Notes: a model not told the origin generated them from the sequence alone. Positions 36,705-47,001 are shown, counted from the first letter of the stretch. The stretch: DNA of 64,000 bases from CBDBND01 sp965207985 (GCA_965207985.1 CBDBND010000022.1:53512-117511), one strand, 5' to 3'. Translations and numbers: made by a program.

Positions 36705-39023
36705 ATGACTGCGCCTTTTAAGCTTTCCCGCCGCGGACTCATCGTGTCCGGCTTCGCCGCCGGTGGCGGCCTTGCCGTCGCCTATGGCCTGGAAAGCCTG
36801 AAGGACGGCGATTCCCGGCCCAAGTTTGCCGCCTCCACGCCGGATTCTTTTGTCCTGCATGCCTATGTGAAGATCCGCCCCGACGGCGCCATTTCTGTGG
36901 CCGTGCCTCAGGCGGAACTGGGGCAGGGGGTGACCACGGCCATTCCCATGCTGGCGGCGGAAGAGCTGGACGCCGACTGGAACGACGTGTCCTACGAACT
37001 GGCGCCGCTGGACAAGGACTACGGCTCCTACGCCATCGCCGAGGCGGTGCCGCTGATCTTCATGCAGCCGGGTACGGTGGCCGATCTCACCCGCTCGGCG
37101 CTCTACAAAATCACGCCTCTCATCGGCATGTATATGACCGGCGGGTCCAGCGCCATCCTCGGTAATTACACCTATGTGCGCACGGCTGGCGCGGCGGCGC
37201 GGCAGATGCTGTTGAAAGCCGCCGCCGAACGACTCGATGTGAGCATCGACGACTTGCGCACGGTAAAGAGCCGGATCATTCATGACGCTTCCGGCACGAC
37301 CCTGACCTACGGCGAGTTGGCCGAAGCCGCGGTCGCGTTCGAGCCGGAAGAGGGCGAGTTGTGGAAGGACGAGAAGGACTTCTCCATTCTCGGCCAACCC
37401 CTGACCCGCTTGGATACACCGGAGAAGGTGGACGGCTCCGCCGTGTTCGGCATCGACGTGCGCGTGCCTGGCATGAAGCACGCCGCCGTCCGTCATTGCC
37501 CGGTCTTCGGCGGCACGGTGAAGTCTTTCGATGCCGATGCGGCTATGGCCCGCACAGGCGTCGTCAACGCAGTGCAAGTGCAGGACAATGCCGTCGCCGT
37601 CATCGCCGACAACACCTGGACGGCGCAGCAGGCCGTCACCGACATGGCGGTGGAGTGGGACTACCCGGCCGGAGAACGCTTCAGTACGGGCCAAGCGCTA
37701 AGCGAATATGCGGCCCTGTTCGACGATGCCAACGCCAACGTGCTGCATGAAGACGAAACTTTTCCTGCCGCCTGGGAGCGCTCTGCGATCACGGTCGAGG
37801 CAGTATACGAAACCCCCTATCTCGCCCACGTGTGCATGGAACCTATGGGAGCGACGGCGCTGTACCAGGAGTCCACAACCGGTAAGCCGGAAGACGCCCA
37901 TATCACGGTGTGGTCGCCGAGCCAGTCCATGAGCCGTACCGCCTCTCAGGCCCGGCGCATCACTGGGGTGAAAAAGGAAAACGTCAACGTCCACGCCACC
38001 CTCATGGGCGGTGGGTTCGGCCGCCGCGCCGACTTCGACTTCGTCCGCCAGGTCTGCGCCATCGCCATGCAGGTGCCGGGCACGCCGGTGCAGTTGCAGT
38101 GGTCGCGGGAAGAAGACGTGCAGCAGGACACCTACCGTCCGGCGACGGCGGCCCGTTTCCGTGCCGGTTTGAACGGGAACGGCACCATGACCGCGATGGA
38201 TTTCGTCATCGTCGGCAAACCGGTCGGCGCCGACTTTAACCAACGCAACGGCGATACGGTGTTCATGGAGCCGGCCGACGATATCAGCATGGTCATGCCC
38301 ATGAACCGCTCGCCTTATGCCTTCCCGGCCATGCGACTGGCACTCAACGCCCAGGACAACCCGGTGCCCAACGGCAATTGGCGCAGCGTGTCCATGTCCC
38401 ACAACGGCTTCTATCAGGAAGCCTTCCTCAATGAGGTGGCCGAAGCGGCGGGGCAGGACCCCATCGCCTTCCGCCGGGCCCTACTGAAGGACAAACCCAA
38501 GTTCGCCGCCGTGCTCGACAGGCTGGAAGACGTTAGTGGTTGGAATGAACCGTTGACGCCGGGGCCGCAAGGCGCGAAGCGAGGAAGGGGCGTGGCCTTC
38601 CTTGAGGCCTTCGCCTCCATCATCGGCCAGGTCATCGAAGTGACCGTTACCGCCACCGGGGATCTCCGCGTCGACCGGGTGGTCGCCGTGGTTGACCCGC
38701 ACACGGTGGTGAACCCGAGCATCGTCGAGGCGCAGATCGAAAGCTCGGTCATCGACGGCCTCTCGGCCGCCTTGTACGGCCAGATCGACGTGGAGGACGG
38801 CCGCGTGCAGCAGTCCAACTTCCACGACTACCGGCTGATGACCTTGGCGGAATCCCCGCCCGTGATCGAAACGGTGATCATGCCCCAGGGCGGCCATCCC
38901 GGTGGCATGGGCGAGGTGGGTCTGCCGGGTGTCGCCCCAGCGCTGACAGCGGCAATCTACGACGCCACCGGCCAGCGCATCCGCAAATTGCCCATTGCCA
39001 TTTCAGGCCAAGTTTCCGTTTAA
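36705..39023 (+). CDS. Molybdenum-binding aldehyde/isoquinoline oxidoreductase large subunit (IorB/CoxL-like)
   Basis: A 772-residue protein with a twin-arginine signal (KLSRRGLIVSGFAAGGGLAV), so it is exported folded with its cofactor. Molybdopterin-domain signatures include VPQAELGQGVTTAIPMLAAE, LTRLDTPEKVDGSAVFGIDV, LMGGGFGRRADFDFV, the RSVSMSHNGFYQEAF segment and GEVGLPGVAPA near the end with the active-site Glu. The family hydroxylates N-heterocycles or oxidises aldehydes and needs a [2Fe-2S] partner, which is not adjacent. The ATG at 36705 is chosen because the Tat motif starts there, although its ribosome site is weak. Confidence 0.88.
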   Translation: MTAPFKLSRRGLIVSGFAAGGGLAVAYGLESLKDGDSRPKFAASTPDSFVLHAYVKIRPDGAISVAVPQAELGQGVTTAIPMLAAEELDADWNDVSYELAPLDKDYGSYAIAEAVPLIFMQPGTVADLTRSALYKITPLIGMYMTGGSSAILGNYTYVRTAGAAARQMLLKAAAERLDVSIDDLRTVKSRIIHDASGTTLTYGELAEAAVAFEPEEGELWKDEKDFSILGQPLTRLDTPEKVDGSAVFGIDVRVPGMKHAAVRHCPVFGGTVKSFDADAAMARTGVVNAVQVQDNAVAVIADNTWTAQQAVTDMAVEWDYPAGERFSTGQALSEYAALFDDANANVLHEDETFPAAWERSAITVEAVYETPYLAHVCMEPMGATALYQESTTGKPEDAHITVWSPSQSMSRTASQARRITGVKKENVNVHATLMGGGFGRRADFDFVRQVCAIAMQVPGTPVQLQWSREEDVQQDTYRPATAARFRAGLNGNGTMTAMDFVIVGKPVGADFNQRNGDTVFMEPADDISMVMPMNRSPYAFPAMRLALNAQDNPVPNGNWRSVSMSHNGFYQEAFLNEVAEAAGQDPIAFRRALLKDKPKFAAVLDRLEDVSGWNEPLTPGPQGAKRGRGVAFLEAFASIIGQVIEVTVTATGDLRVDRVVAVVDPHTVVNPSIVEAQIESSVIDGLSAALYGQIDVEDGRVQQSNFHDYRLMTLAESPPVIETVIMPQGGHPGGMGEVGLPGVAPALTAAIYDATGQRIRKLPIAISGQVSV

Positions 39024-39042
39024 CGTTGTTGGTTTAGGACCC

Positions 39043-40038
39043 ATGAAGACCATCGACAATTTGTTTCGTCAGACTCACGACGAATACGTACGCACGCGCT
39101 ACATCGCCACCCTGCACAATCATATGATGATGAACGTGCGCTATAGCGTGCGGAATACCTATGAGGAGTCCATAGAACCGGCGTTTAGGCGCGCCCATGG
39201 CCGTAGTCCCGAAACCGGCCAGGAAATCTCCAAAGCGATTAAGGACAACCTCTATTACCGGAGCTACAGCTCTGTCCGGTACAACGCCCAGGAGATGCTT
39301 TCCCAGTCAAAACAGGCCGCGGTGGAACGCAAGCTGCCCGAGATGATCGAGACCGTGCGGAACATCACGCGAGACAATCCCGCGGGCGGCACGCTGAGGC
39401 TCGATCCTGACTTTGAGTTGCCGAAATACGTCACCGCGTTGGACGTGCACCTGATTCCCGGGGGGTATCATTCCGAGTTCACGGACGACGACGTCGCCCA
39501 AGGAGTCTTGCCCGGCGCCCGGCACGGCGGGCCGCTGATCAACAAAGCGCGGGATTTCGGCTTCGTTGCTTACTCGGTCGCCGCCTAGTTGAAGCTGCAC
39601 CTCAGCCAGCAAAGCGCGGACAACACGGACTTTGAAGACACATCCTTCGATCTGGTGGTCTCCAGCTTCGTCCTCCATGAAATTCCGGTGGCGATGACCA
39701 AACGTCTATTGGCGGAAGCCCAACGCCTGCTCAAACCGGGCGGCCTGATGGTGCACGTGGAACTGCCGCCCCATAAGTCCACCGAGCCGTTTCTCAATTT
39801 CATGTTCGACTGGGACACGCGGCACAACAACGAGCCCAACTACCGAAACTTCCGCTCCCAGGACCCGACGCAGATGATGACGGACGCCGGCTTCCCGGTA
39901 GGGGAGACGTTCGAGCGCATCATTCCGGACGTGGCCACCTACCCCGAGGACAAATACGACAAGATTCTGAGCGGCGAGATCGAGCCGCCCATTCACGGCC
40001 GCGGCGGCTGGTTCATCTTCGGCGGGCGGAAGGGGTGA
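39043..40038 (+). pseudogene. SAM methyltransferase gene with internal deletion
   Basis: The first frame (MKTIDNLFRQTHDEY to YSVAA, stop at 39588) and the second (LKLHLSQQSADNTDFEDTSF to the stop at 40038) belong to one methyltransferase. The second contains post-I to III motifs (FDLVVSSFVLHEIP, AQRLLKPGGLMVHVELP). The SAM-binding motif I that should lie between them is absent, and a TAG stands at the joint. A deletion therefore removed it. The full-length relative at 54452 shows the missing part (ILDIGCGSGLG). Confidence 0.8.
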
Positions 40039-40058
40039 GGACTGGGGTGCGCGTCTGA

Positions 40059-40685
40059 TTAGCGCCCATTCTCCGCGAGTTTCTGTTCGATGATCTCAGC
40101 CATGTAATCAAAGCCGCGGTTGCCTTCCACTTTGACGTCTTCGATGAAGAAGGTCGGTGTGGACTGCACAAGATACTGTTGGCTGGCTGTTTCCTGAGCG
40201 TCGCGGATGGCCGACATGATGTTTTCGTTTTCTAGGCAGGCATTGACGGCGTCTTCGCTCATACCAGCCAGCTTAGCGTATGAGGTCAGCGGCTCGATCG
40301 GCCGTTCAGACATCACCCATGTGGCCTGCTGGCGGAACATCATATTCAGCAACGCCTGTCCCCGGTTGGCCGGAGCGCACCGGGCAAGCATGGCCCCGGC
40401 CATGGACAGGCCGTCCAACGGAAAATCGCGGAACACCAGTCGCACCTTGCCCGTATCGATGTAGGTCTTCTTCAATTCCGGCAGGACGGTGGTGTGAAAC
40501 TGGGCGCAGAAGCTGCAGGTGAGGGAGGCATATTCGACAATGGTCACGGGCGCCGCGGGATCGCCGTAAATCATTTCGCGATAGACGGGTCCGGTCGCTT
40601 GTTCGTCTTGAGCGACTGACGGTCCGATTGTCGACAACAGTAAGAGACAAAAAGCGCTGATAAGATTTGATAGAAGTGTTTTCAC
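40059..40685 (-). CDS. DsbA-family thiol-disulfide oxidoreductase
   Basis: A 208-residue periplasmic protein: signal peptide (LLSNLISAFCLLLLSTIGPS, cut after SVAQ), then a thioredoxin fold with the active site CSFC in EYASLTCSFCAQFH. The cis-Pro loop is in QSTPTFFIEDV. It resembles the DsbA/BdbD group with a DPAAPVTIVEYAS start. A GTG start at 40685 overlaps the upstream hydrolase stop by four bases, has GAGAGG before it and gives a proper signal peptide. The longer open frame from 41048 reads through the hydrolase and is rejected. Confidence 0.88.
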   Translation of the reverse strand: MKTLLSNLISAFCLLLLSTIGPSVAQDEQATGPVYREMIYGDPAAPVTIVEYASLTCSFCAQFHTTVLPELKKTYIDTGKVRLVFRDFPLDGLSMAGAMLARCAPANRGQALLNMMFRQQATWVMSERPIEPLTSYAKLAGMSEDAVNACLENENIMSAIRDAQETASQQYLVQSTPTFFIEDVKVEGNRGFDYMAEIIEQKLAENGR

Positions 40686-41509
40686 GAATGCCTCTCGATC
40701 CATTCCATAAAGAGGGGCACGGTGCCGTCGGGGTCTTCGATCAGCATGTAGGTGCCGCCGAGGCCGTCCATCACTTTCAACTCCATGTGCGGGCATAGTT
40801 CCTTGAAGGCGTCCAGGCCGGCGCGGATTTTGGGATGGTCGGCGCCGTTCTCGCCTGAGCTGCCCATGAGCATGAGCACCGGCATCTTCAGGGTCTTCAC
40901 CTCCTCCGTCAGGTCGGCGGCGTAAATGGCGTCGATGATGGGCTGCAGGTCCTCCACGTCGAAGTTCCGCGCGAAGGCTGCCGCCTCGAACTGGGCGATG
41001 CCGTCGCCGATGGGGCCGTAGAGGTTCTGCTCGCCGCAGCCGATCCATTGGGTGAATTTGGCCAGCGCCACATAGCCGAAGTCCCTCACCAGGTTGATGT
41101 AAGTGGATGACTTCTTACGCGAGGCCTCGGTGTACACAAACGCGGGGAAGGTAATCAGCGTCTTAACCCGGTCCGGGTACTTGGCGGCAAAGGCGATGGA
41201 GATGGTCGCGCCGGTCGAGGTGCCCCACAGGTGTACTTTGTCCAGCCCAAGGTGATCGAGCACCAGTCTCAAATCCTCGACCATGCGGTCCAGGGTCAGG
41301 GGCTCGGTGAGTTCGCGGGTGGAATGGCCGCAGCCCCGGTAGTTCCAGTCGATCATCTGGATTTTGTCCGCCAGCAGCGGGCGGACGGCGTGGAACTGGT
41401 CGTGGATCAGCCCCCAACCGCCGGTCAGCGCCACCGGCTCGAACTTGGCGTCCTTTGGGCCGGTGACCTCGTACCAGATCTGCGTGCCCTGATCGTCCAC
41501 ATGCGGCAT
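40682..41509 (-). CDS. Alpha/beta-hydrolase
   Basis: A 275-residue cytosolic hydrolase. The nucleophile elbow is GTSTG in VHLWGTSTGATISIAFA. An oxyanion-type start is VALTGGWGLIHDQF, WNYRGCGHS follows strand 4, and a late region PVLMLMGSSGENG carries the acid. The substrate is unknown. The ATG at 41509 has GGGAG before it. It is coupled to the DsbA-like gene. Confidence 0.85.
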   Translation of the reverse strand: MPHVDDQGTQIWYEVTGPKDAKFEPVALTGGWGLIHDQFHAVRPLLADKIQMIDWNYRGCGHSTRELTEPLTLDRMVEDLRLVLDHLGLDKVHLWGTSTGATISIAFAAKYPDRVKTLITFPAFVYTEASRKKSSTYINLVRDFGYVALAKFTQWIGCGEQNLYGPIGDGIAQFEAAAFARNFDVEDLQPIIDAIYAADLTEEVKTLKMPVLMLMGSSGENGADHPKIRAGLDAFKELCPHMELKVMDGLGGTYMLIEDPDGTVPLFMEWIERHS

Positions 41510-41719
41510 GGCGCGTCTCCCGAAAACTTTTTGCTTAGTGTTGCACCAAAGACTGTAGGCAAACGCCAGGCGAATGGCCAATGGATCAGCCAACCCTCAG
41601 CGTAAGACATTGTTCTATAGTGATAAAATAGCGTTTTCGCAGCCCGGGGTGTAATGAAATCGACCCCCTCTGATTTTTCCTTCACACTGAACCGCAAAAC
41701 CAAACGCGGGAGGGACGCC

Positions 41720-43348
41720 ATGGCACATCACACATCCGGCCACACACACCATACCCACAGCGCCGACTTCGCCGGGCGCGAGGGCGCCTGTTTCATTTGC
41801 GCGGCGGCGGATGATGACGAGACGCAAACGCCGTCAGCATCGCGCCGCAGCTTCATGCAGGCGGCGGCGTTGTCGGCGGTGGCTGCGGGTGCTCCTGTTG
41901 CAAAAGCAAAGGCGCAGGTTCCCAGCCTGCCGTTCGGGCTGGGGGATGACTTCGTCGTCGACGCGGGCTGGGTGCTGATTGAGACGGATGGCGAGTTGGA
42001 CCTCCTGCGCGACGGTCATGTGCTGGTGCGTGGCGGTGTGATCGAAGAGGTGCGCGCCGAACCGTTTACCGAAAACCTGCCGCACCTGGAACTGCCCTAC
42101 GACCTTCTCATGCCGGGATTCATTTCCGGTCACACTCACTGCTGTTCGGCGACACCGACGCGGGGGATCATCGAAGGGCCGCGCTCCTATCAGCGGCCGT
42201 TGGAAATCGTCGAGATGCTGTCCGACGACGAGATCGATGCGTTGACGGCCCTCAACCTCGCCGAACTGCTGCGCTCGGGCTGCACCACTCATGTGGAAAT
42301 GGCGTTGACCTTGCGTCAGGCGGAAAGCTATGTGCGCTTAGCGGAACGCTGGGGCGTGCGCGGTTACCCGGGCGCCATGATCCCCAATACTGAACGGCTG
42401 TTCGCCATCTGGTTCCGCCCCAACGATCAGGTGCTGTTCGACGCGGAAGAGGACACGCTGAAAGAGATCGCCGACAACCTGGCCTTCTGCAAAAAGCACA
42501 TGGGCAAGGGCGACGGACGCATTCTGCCGATGATGTCGCCGCACGCCTGCGACACCCACACGCCTGCGACCATGCAGGCCATGGCTGACGCGGCGAAAGA
42601 ACTGGGCACCGGGCTGCACATTCATCTGTCCCAAGGCTCGCGGGAAACGGAAGACGTGCGCCGTCTGTGGGGGATGACCCCGGCGCAATGGCTGGACAGC
42701 TTCGGCTTCTACGACATCGGTCCTGTGTTCGGCGCCCACATGACCGGGCTCGACTGGAGCAGCGATCCCGCCGTGCTCAACCGCGGCAACGCGATCTACA
42801 GCCATTGCCCCTCCGGCGGCGGCGCAGGCAACGGCACCCAGCCCTATCCGGAAGCCCTGGCCGCCGGAATGAACGTCAACATCGGCATCGACACCCACTC
42901 CAACGACTATGTGGAAGACCTCAAGCTGGCGGTGATCTACGGCCAGGCGCGCTGGATGTTGAAACGCCAGCTCGATCCCAACGGCGTGCCGGTGCAGCGG
43001 CCGACGGTGTGGAACGCGGTGGACGGGGCGACGCGTATTCCCGCCCGAGGACTCCGGCGCGACGACCTCGGCGTCATCAAACCGGGCGCCAAGGCTGACC
43101 TCACCTCCGTCGACGTGTCGGGCATGCTGGTGGGCGCAGGCGCGCTGCCGCCGGAGCCGCTCAACAATCTGCTCTATGCCAACGGGCGCATGGTGCGCAC
43201 CACCATGACCGAAGGGCGCTTACAGGTGCACGACTTCCAGTTTGTTGCCGATGACGAAGCCGAGGTGCTCCGTGCCGGCGGTGAGGTTGTACCGAAAGTC
43301 TGGGCCCAACTCGAGGACGAGAACTGGTTTACGGCGACGGCGCGGTAG
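41720..43348 (+). CDS. Amidohydrolase of the cytosine/chlorohydrolase group with Tat signal
   Basis: A 542-residue protein. It begins with a His-rich stretch (MAHHTSGHTHHTHSADFAGR), a CFIC pair and a twin-arginine motif (ASRRSFMQAAALSAVAAGAP). The TIM-barrel shows metal ligands in PGFISGHTHCC, HIHLSQGSRE, FGAHMTGLDW and NIGIDTHSNDYVEDL, as in the TrzN/AtzA/guanine-deaminase group. This group hydrolyses ring amines or related bonds. The substrate is unknown. GGGAGGGA precedes the ATG at 41720. The His-rich start may bind metal. Confidence 0.86.
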   Translation: MAHHTSGHTHHTHSADFAGREGACFICAAADDDETQTPSASRRSFMQAAALSAVAAGAPVAKAKAQVPSLPFGLGDDFVVDAGWVLIETDGELDLLRDGHVLVRGGVIEEVRAEPFTENLPHLELPYDLLMPGFISGHTHCCSATPTRGIIEGPRSYQRPLEIVEMLSDDEIDALTALNLAELLRSGCTTHVEMALTLRQAESYVRLAERWGVRGYPGAMIPNTERLFAIWFRPNDQVLFDAEEDTLKEIADNLAFCKKHMGKGDGRILPMMSPHACDTHTPATMQAMADAAKELGTGLHIHLSQGSRETEDVRRLWGMTPAQWLDSFGFYDIGPVFGAHMTGLDWSSDPAVLNRGNAIYSHCPSGGGAGNGTQPYPEALAAGMNVNIGIDTHSNDYVEDLKLAVIYGQARWMLKRQLDPNGVPVQRPTVWNAVDGATRIPARGLRRDDLGVIKPGAKADLTSVDVSGMLVGAGALPPEPLNNLLYANGRMVRTTMTEGRLQVHDFQFVADDEAEVLRAGGEVVPKVWAQLEDENWFTATAR

Positions 43349-44347
43349 GTTTCTGTTGTCACTCTCGGACTTGTTCTGAGGGTCCAGGGTATAATTCCCA
43401 ATCTATGTCTGAGTCTTTCTACGTCTATTCGCAAGCAAGAGAAACGGTACCCTCTACGCAGGAGTAACAAGCGATCTGATACACCGGGTTTGGGAACACA
43501 AAGAAGGCTTAGTCGAAGGCTTTATACCGCGCTCACGCCAAAGCCCGAAATTTGTTGTGGGTTATGAGGCTGAAATTGTCTGATACCTGGTCACGGAATG
43601 TTCTCCATTCCCTTGGGATGGTTTCCCGCATGAATGCCAGGACGGCGTCTGCGCATTGCTTTTGAGTTGGGTAATGTCGGTTGTGGGTGACGTATTTGTG
43701 CAGGACAGCCCAGAGGCGCTCGATGGGGTTGAGATGTGGACAATATGGCGGCAGTGGGATCAAGTGGATTCTACAGTCTGGCCTCGCCAGGAAGTCCCTG
43801 ACGTCCGGCCCTTTGTGATAGGCGGCATTGTCCCATAAGACATGTATGAGACGCTTGTCGGGGTTGCGTTCTTCGATTTTGGCCAGAAGCTGCGCAGCAC
43901 TCTTACCATCAACCGTGGTCGGTTCGACAAAGGGCGCGTCGAAGGTTTCGAGATTGAGCGCGCCGTGAATGTTTACACGCCCTCGCCCTGCCGTGCTGAG
44001 CACAGCGGGGTTCGACCCGGCCTTCACCCATCCAAAGGCAGGTTTGGACTGGTATTCCGGGTGCACCGCATCTGCGAAGTAGACGGCTTCGTCGGCGGGC
44101 AGGTCTCGCATCAGCTTCTCGTAGAGCGCAATGAATGGGAATTACATACCTAAGTACCACGATCTGACGGGTACTAAATGACCATAATCCTGCCCCTTTT
44201 TTGAATCCCTCAATCCTGGTCTGGTAAAAGAACGCTATGATAGGAGTCATAGTCTCTAAAACGCAAAACAGGCGGGATAGTTTTTCGTAGAAAAATTTTC
44301 ATTGTTTGAATTTCTTACAAAATTTTTTCTACTATCCTGAAATCATT

Positions 44348-44935
44348 ATGTGTGACTTAGTTGCAGAACTTAGAAACTGGCAAACTGTTATAGGAGCAGT
44401 TTTAGGATTCCTAGCTCTTGTGTTTGCCGCCTTATATAATTTTCATTTAAATAGAAAACATGAAAAATTGAAAATAGAGGAACTTAGAAAATCAACTCTT
44501 GCCGCAATTTATGGAGAGATAATTAGTGTCAGTGAAGAATTGGCTGTAATGGCTAAAGTAGTATCACAACATGATGTTAACGGAACCGACGATAACATAA
44601 ATGATCAATTTGTTAGGGATTATGAGTTGCCAGATTGCACAGTATTTTCCAAATTAGTTGATCAACTAGGTATTCTACCTAATAAATTTGTTATTCCTAT
44701 CATTGAATTTTATTCAAATTACAATAAAGCTAAATCATCTCTCTCACTTATATCGTCAGACAGAACACTACGATATTCTACACTGGCAGTATTGAAACCA
44801 TCTGTATCAGCGATAAAAGGTATTTCATCTACATTACGTGAAATAGAAAATCTTTTGGAGATTGAAATAGTCGATGAACCCGATCTAGGTAATTCAGAAA
44901 CCATAATACATATACGCGAAATGGATTATGAGTAG
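44348..44935 (+). CDS. Hypothetical membrane-anchored passenger protein
   Basis: 195 residues, AT-rich. A single N-terminal membrane segment (TVIGAVLGFLALVFAALYNF) is followed by a charged helical domain (HLNRKHEKLKIEELRKSTL). The layout recalls small membrane proteins found near defence or mobile genes, but no family was recognised. It lies in front of the truncated transposase within the IS1595 element, so it is cargo. Confidence 0.6.
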   Translation: MCDLVAELRNWQTVIGAVLGFLALVFAALYNFHLNRKHEKLKIEELRKSTLAAIYGEIISVSEELAVMAKVVSQHDVNGTDDNINDQFVRDYELPDCTVFSKLVDQLGILPNKFVIPIIEFYSNYNKAKSSLSLISSDRTLRYSTLAVLKPSVSAIKGISSTLREIENLLEIEIVDEPDLGNSETIIHIREMDYE

Positions 44936-45095
44936 TATTTTATTCTGTAAATGAGTCAAGGCCGCGGAGCAAAAAGAAAGAACAATACAAGAACAAAATA
45001 CGTTGTTTCTTATATTTTATACGCTTTTTACTAGACGGTACTTGACATAATGGGTACTTTATTGTAATATCCAAATAGTAATTGAGGAAAAAGAA

Positions 45096-45557
45096 ATGAC
45101 TATTTCAAACGCCAAAACAAACAAATCGAAAAAATCAAAATCTGGTTCTAAAGGTCCAGGTCGCTCAGATCGTGACGGCCTAACACTCCCCCAGCTTTTC
45201 CAAATGTTCCCAGACGACAAAACGGCAGAACAATGGTTTGTCGATATGCGTTGGCCCAATGAGGAAATCAATTGTCCGTTTTGTGGATCATTTGAAGTCC
45301 AAAAAGGCGCAAATCACCCGACAATGCCTTACCGCTGTAAAGAGCGGGAATGTCGCAAACGCTTTAGCGTCAAAGTCGGCACCGTTATGCACGCTTCTAA
45401 AATCAGCTATCAAAAATGGGCTATCGACATTTATCTGACTTTGACCAATCTAAAGTCAGTGTCGAGCATGAAGCTACATCGTGACTTAGGCATTACTCAA
45501 AAAACTGCTTGGAACAAAACTTCCATCCCCAGGTTTAGATGGTTGATAATCATCTAA
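45096..45557 (+). pseudogene. IS1595 (ISXO2-like) transposase, N-terminal part
   Basis: The zinc-ribbon part is clear: NCPFCGSFEVQKG, YRCKERECRKRFSVKVGTVM and then SYQKWAIDIYLTLTNLKSVS followed by LHRDLGITQKTAW. The family-like sequence ends there at about 45515, and the DDE/ISXO2 catalytic domain is absent. This copy cannot move by itself. Confidence 0.85.
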
Positions 45558-45668
45558 ACGTTTTCCGCCCATCAAACTGTATAGTTTCTTCAAGAATTCT
45601 CGATCTTCTGGACCTTCTTTATCGTTTGGATGTAAATGAAGTCCGCCTTGCCACCAATATATTTCCAT
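45486..45668 (-). CDS. Small hypothetical ORF at the broken end of the IS1595 transposase
   Basis: A 60-residue frame beginning MEIYWWQGGLHLHPNDKEG. The first 45 residues look protein-like. The last part is antisense to the transposase scrap. It is probably the remains of another passenger gene whose arrival deleted the transposase domain. No family was recognised. Confidence 0.3.
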   Translation of the reverse strand: MEIYWWQGGLHLHPNDKEGPEDREFLKKLYSLMGGKRLDDYQPSKPGDGSFVPSSFLSNA

Positions 45669-46293
45669 AACTTAAATTCCTCTATCTATTTGATTCAATT
45701 GAGTTTTCTAAAAACTTCCGAAACTTTGGTTTTTAATTCCGAACCCAATTTGCAATTCAAGATTGAAAAAATATTGAAATTAAATTTCTTAACCCCGTGG
45801 TGTCCTAGGGGTTTCCTCATGACCCCCTAATCCCTTACGGGGCTGTTTTGTGTTTCCGTTCCTAAAATAATCTTGCAGAGTTGTTTTGTCTGGTTGCTTC
45901 TCCAACACGTCCTTTGTTCGCCTAGTTGGTAAGGTTCTGGGATTCTGAGGCTCTGGTGGTTCTGGGAGTTTTGGCGTCATGTCATAAAATTTCCTTCTTT
46001 ACTTTTGTGTTATCGTACTTTGTTGGCTTTGGTGCCTCCAAGGGCTAAAGTCAGCCGATTCAGCCCTGTGAGGGTTTTGGGTATTCATCAGACCTACTCC
46101 TTTCCCTCATGGGGCTGGATTTGTTTATAATGACTTGTTGGTCTGGTTTATCAGGGACCAGTGAACCAGACCAACAAGCCGGTCTTATGGGTGGTCCCAA
46201 GGTTCGGATAGTGACCTTACATACCCCGCAAGATCGGCGAATTTGTTTTATTTTTCAATTAGTTAGGTCGTGGTACTTAGGTATATAATTCCC
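45669..46293. other. Non-coding right part of the IS1595 element
   Basis: AT-rich with no supported gene. It contains a 15-base perfect inverted repeat (46134-46148 with 46164-46178, TTGTTGGTCTGGTT) and a pyrimidine-rich stretch near 45890-45980. Confidence 0.5.
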
Positions 46294-47001
46294 CAATGAA
46301 TGCAGCCTGACTTTCAACTGACGCAACGCGCGGCAGGGCCTTGGGCTTGCGATACTCGAACCCCAGGCGGGACAACACCTTGAGGCACCCGCAGTGAGAA
46401 TACTCCAGACCAAATTCAGCAGACATGTAGGCTCTGATCTCAACCGTCGACCGGCAAAACCGTCCGTCAAGCCAGTCGCACAGTGCAGGTTCCTGACCAG
46501 CCGTCATCCGGGAATGGCCGCCTTTCCAGCCATCAACCGCAAGCGACTCCCAGCCGTTCTCCCGGAAGGTCTTGTACCAGCCCCGAACCGTATCGTCGTC
46601 CAGGTACAAAAACTCGGCGATCATCTGACAGGATTTGCCATCATCCAGAAGAAGGATCGCATTCGCACGTCGCCCAACTCCATGATCTTCGCGATGACTG
46701 CGCACGCAGGCCGCAAGCTCGCGACGTTCCGGAGAAGTGAGAAAACCGGGATGGATCATTGGATTACCTGAATCGCTCCAGTCCAGGACCTCAAGTCTTC
46801 ATATTCGGGTTTTCAAGAACTCCGAGTATACCAAAAAAACACGGCGTTAAAACGATCGTGTTCTTTGAGCAGTTCGATGGTCCAGAAGCGGCCATTCAAC
46901 GCGAAAAAACAATTAAGCGCTGGAATCGTGCGTGGAAGATCAACGCCATAGAGGAAAACAATCCGACCTGGCGGGATCTGTATGAAGATCTGCTGACCTA
47001 G

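Larger units (their letters stand above)
44137..46293. mobile_element. IS1595-family element, transposase truncated
   Basis: Inverted ends start GGGAATTACATACCTAAG at 44137 and (complement) GGGAATTATATACCTAAG at 46293. They are flanked by an 8-base duplication CAATGAAT at 44129-44136 and 46294-46301, the size usual for IS1595. The 2157-base element is AT-rich relative to the chromosome. It carries a hypothetical gene and only the N-terminal part of a transposase. Confidence 0.9.
43533..46759 (-). pseudogene. IS630 transposase, split by IS1595
   Basis: The 5' part (46759 to 46302) runs from MIHPGFLTSPERRELAACVR to ESQAAFI, and the 3' part (44136 to 43533) continues with ALYEKLMRDLPADEAVYFAD to the stop. 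Removing the IS1595 element and one copy of its 8-base duplication restores the same frame as the intact copy at 9674-10735. Confidence 0.9.
43525..46828. mobile_element. IS630-family element, copy 2, interrupted by an IS1595 element
   Basis: Same ends as the copy at 9603-10744 but inverted, flanked by TA, inside a GIY-YIG gene. The insertion at 44137-46293 splits the transposase gene. The two IS630 copies differ only at scattered bases. Confidence 0.9.
43405..47001 (+). pseudogene. GIY-YIG nuclease-like protein, split by IS630
   Basis: The 5' part near 43405-43524 gives MSESFYVY then, after a small frame change, SKRNGTLYAGVTSDLIHRVW and EHKEGLVEGF. The 3' part resumes at 46829 with PKKHGVKTIVFFEQF, REKTIKRWNRAWK and ends at 47001. 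Removing the IS630 copy and one TA restores EGFIPKKHGV exactly. These small UvrC-like single-domain proteins are common and of unclear role. The frame change near 43430 shows it was already broken. Confidence 0.8.

Noticed and set aside
40686..41048. N-terminal extension of the DsbA-like frame
   Set aside because: It is antiparallel-frame shadow of the hydrolase gene on the same strand and very arginine-rich. A GTG with signal peptide at 40685 is better.
45789..45980. A 63-codon proline/arginine-rich minus frame in IS1595
   Set aside because: Low-complexity translation of a pyrimidine-rich strand with no start signal.
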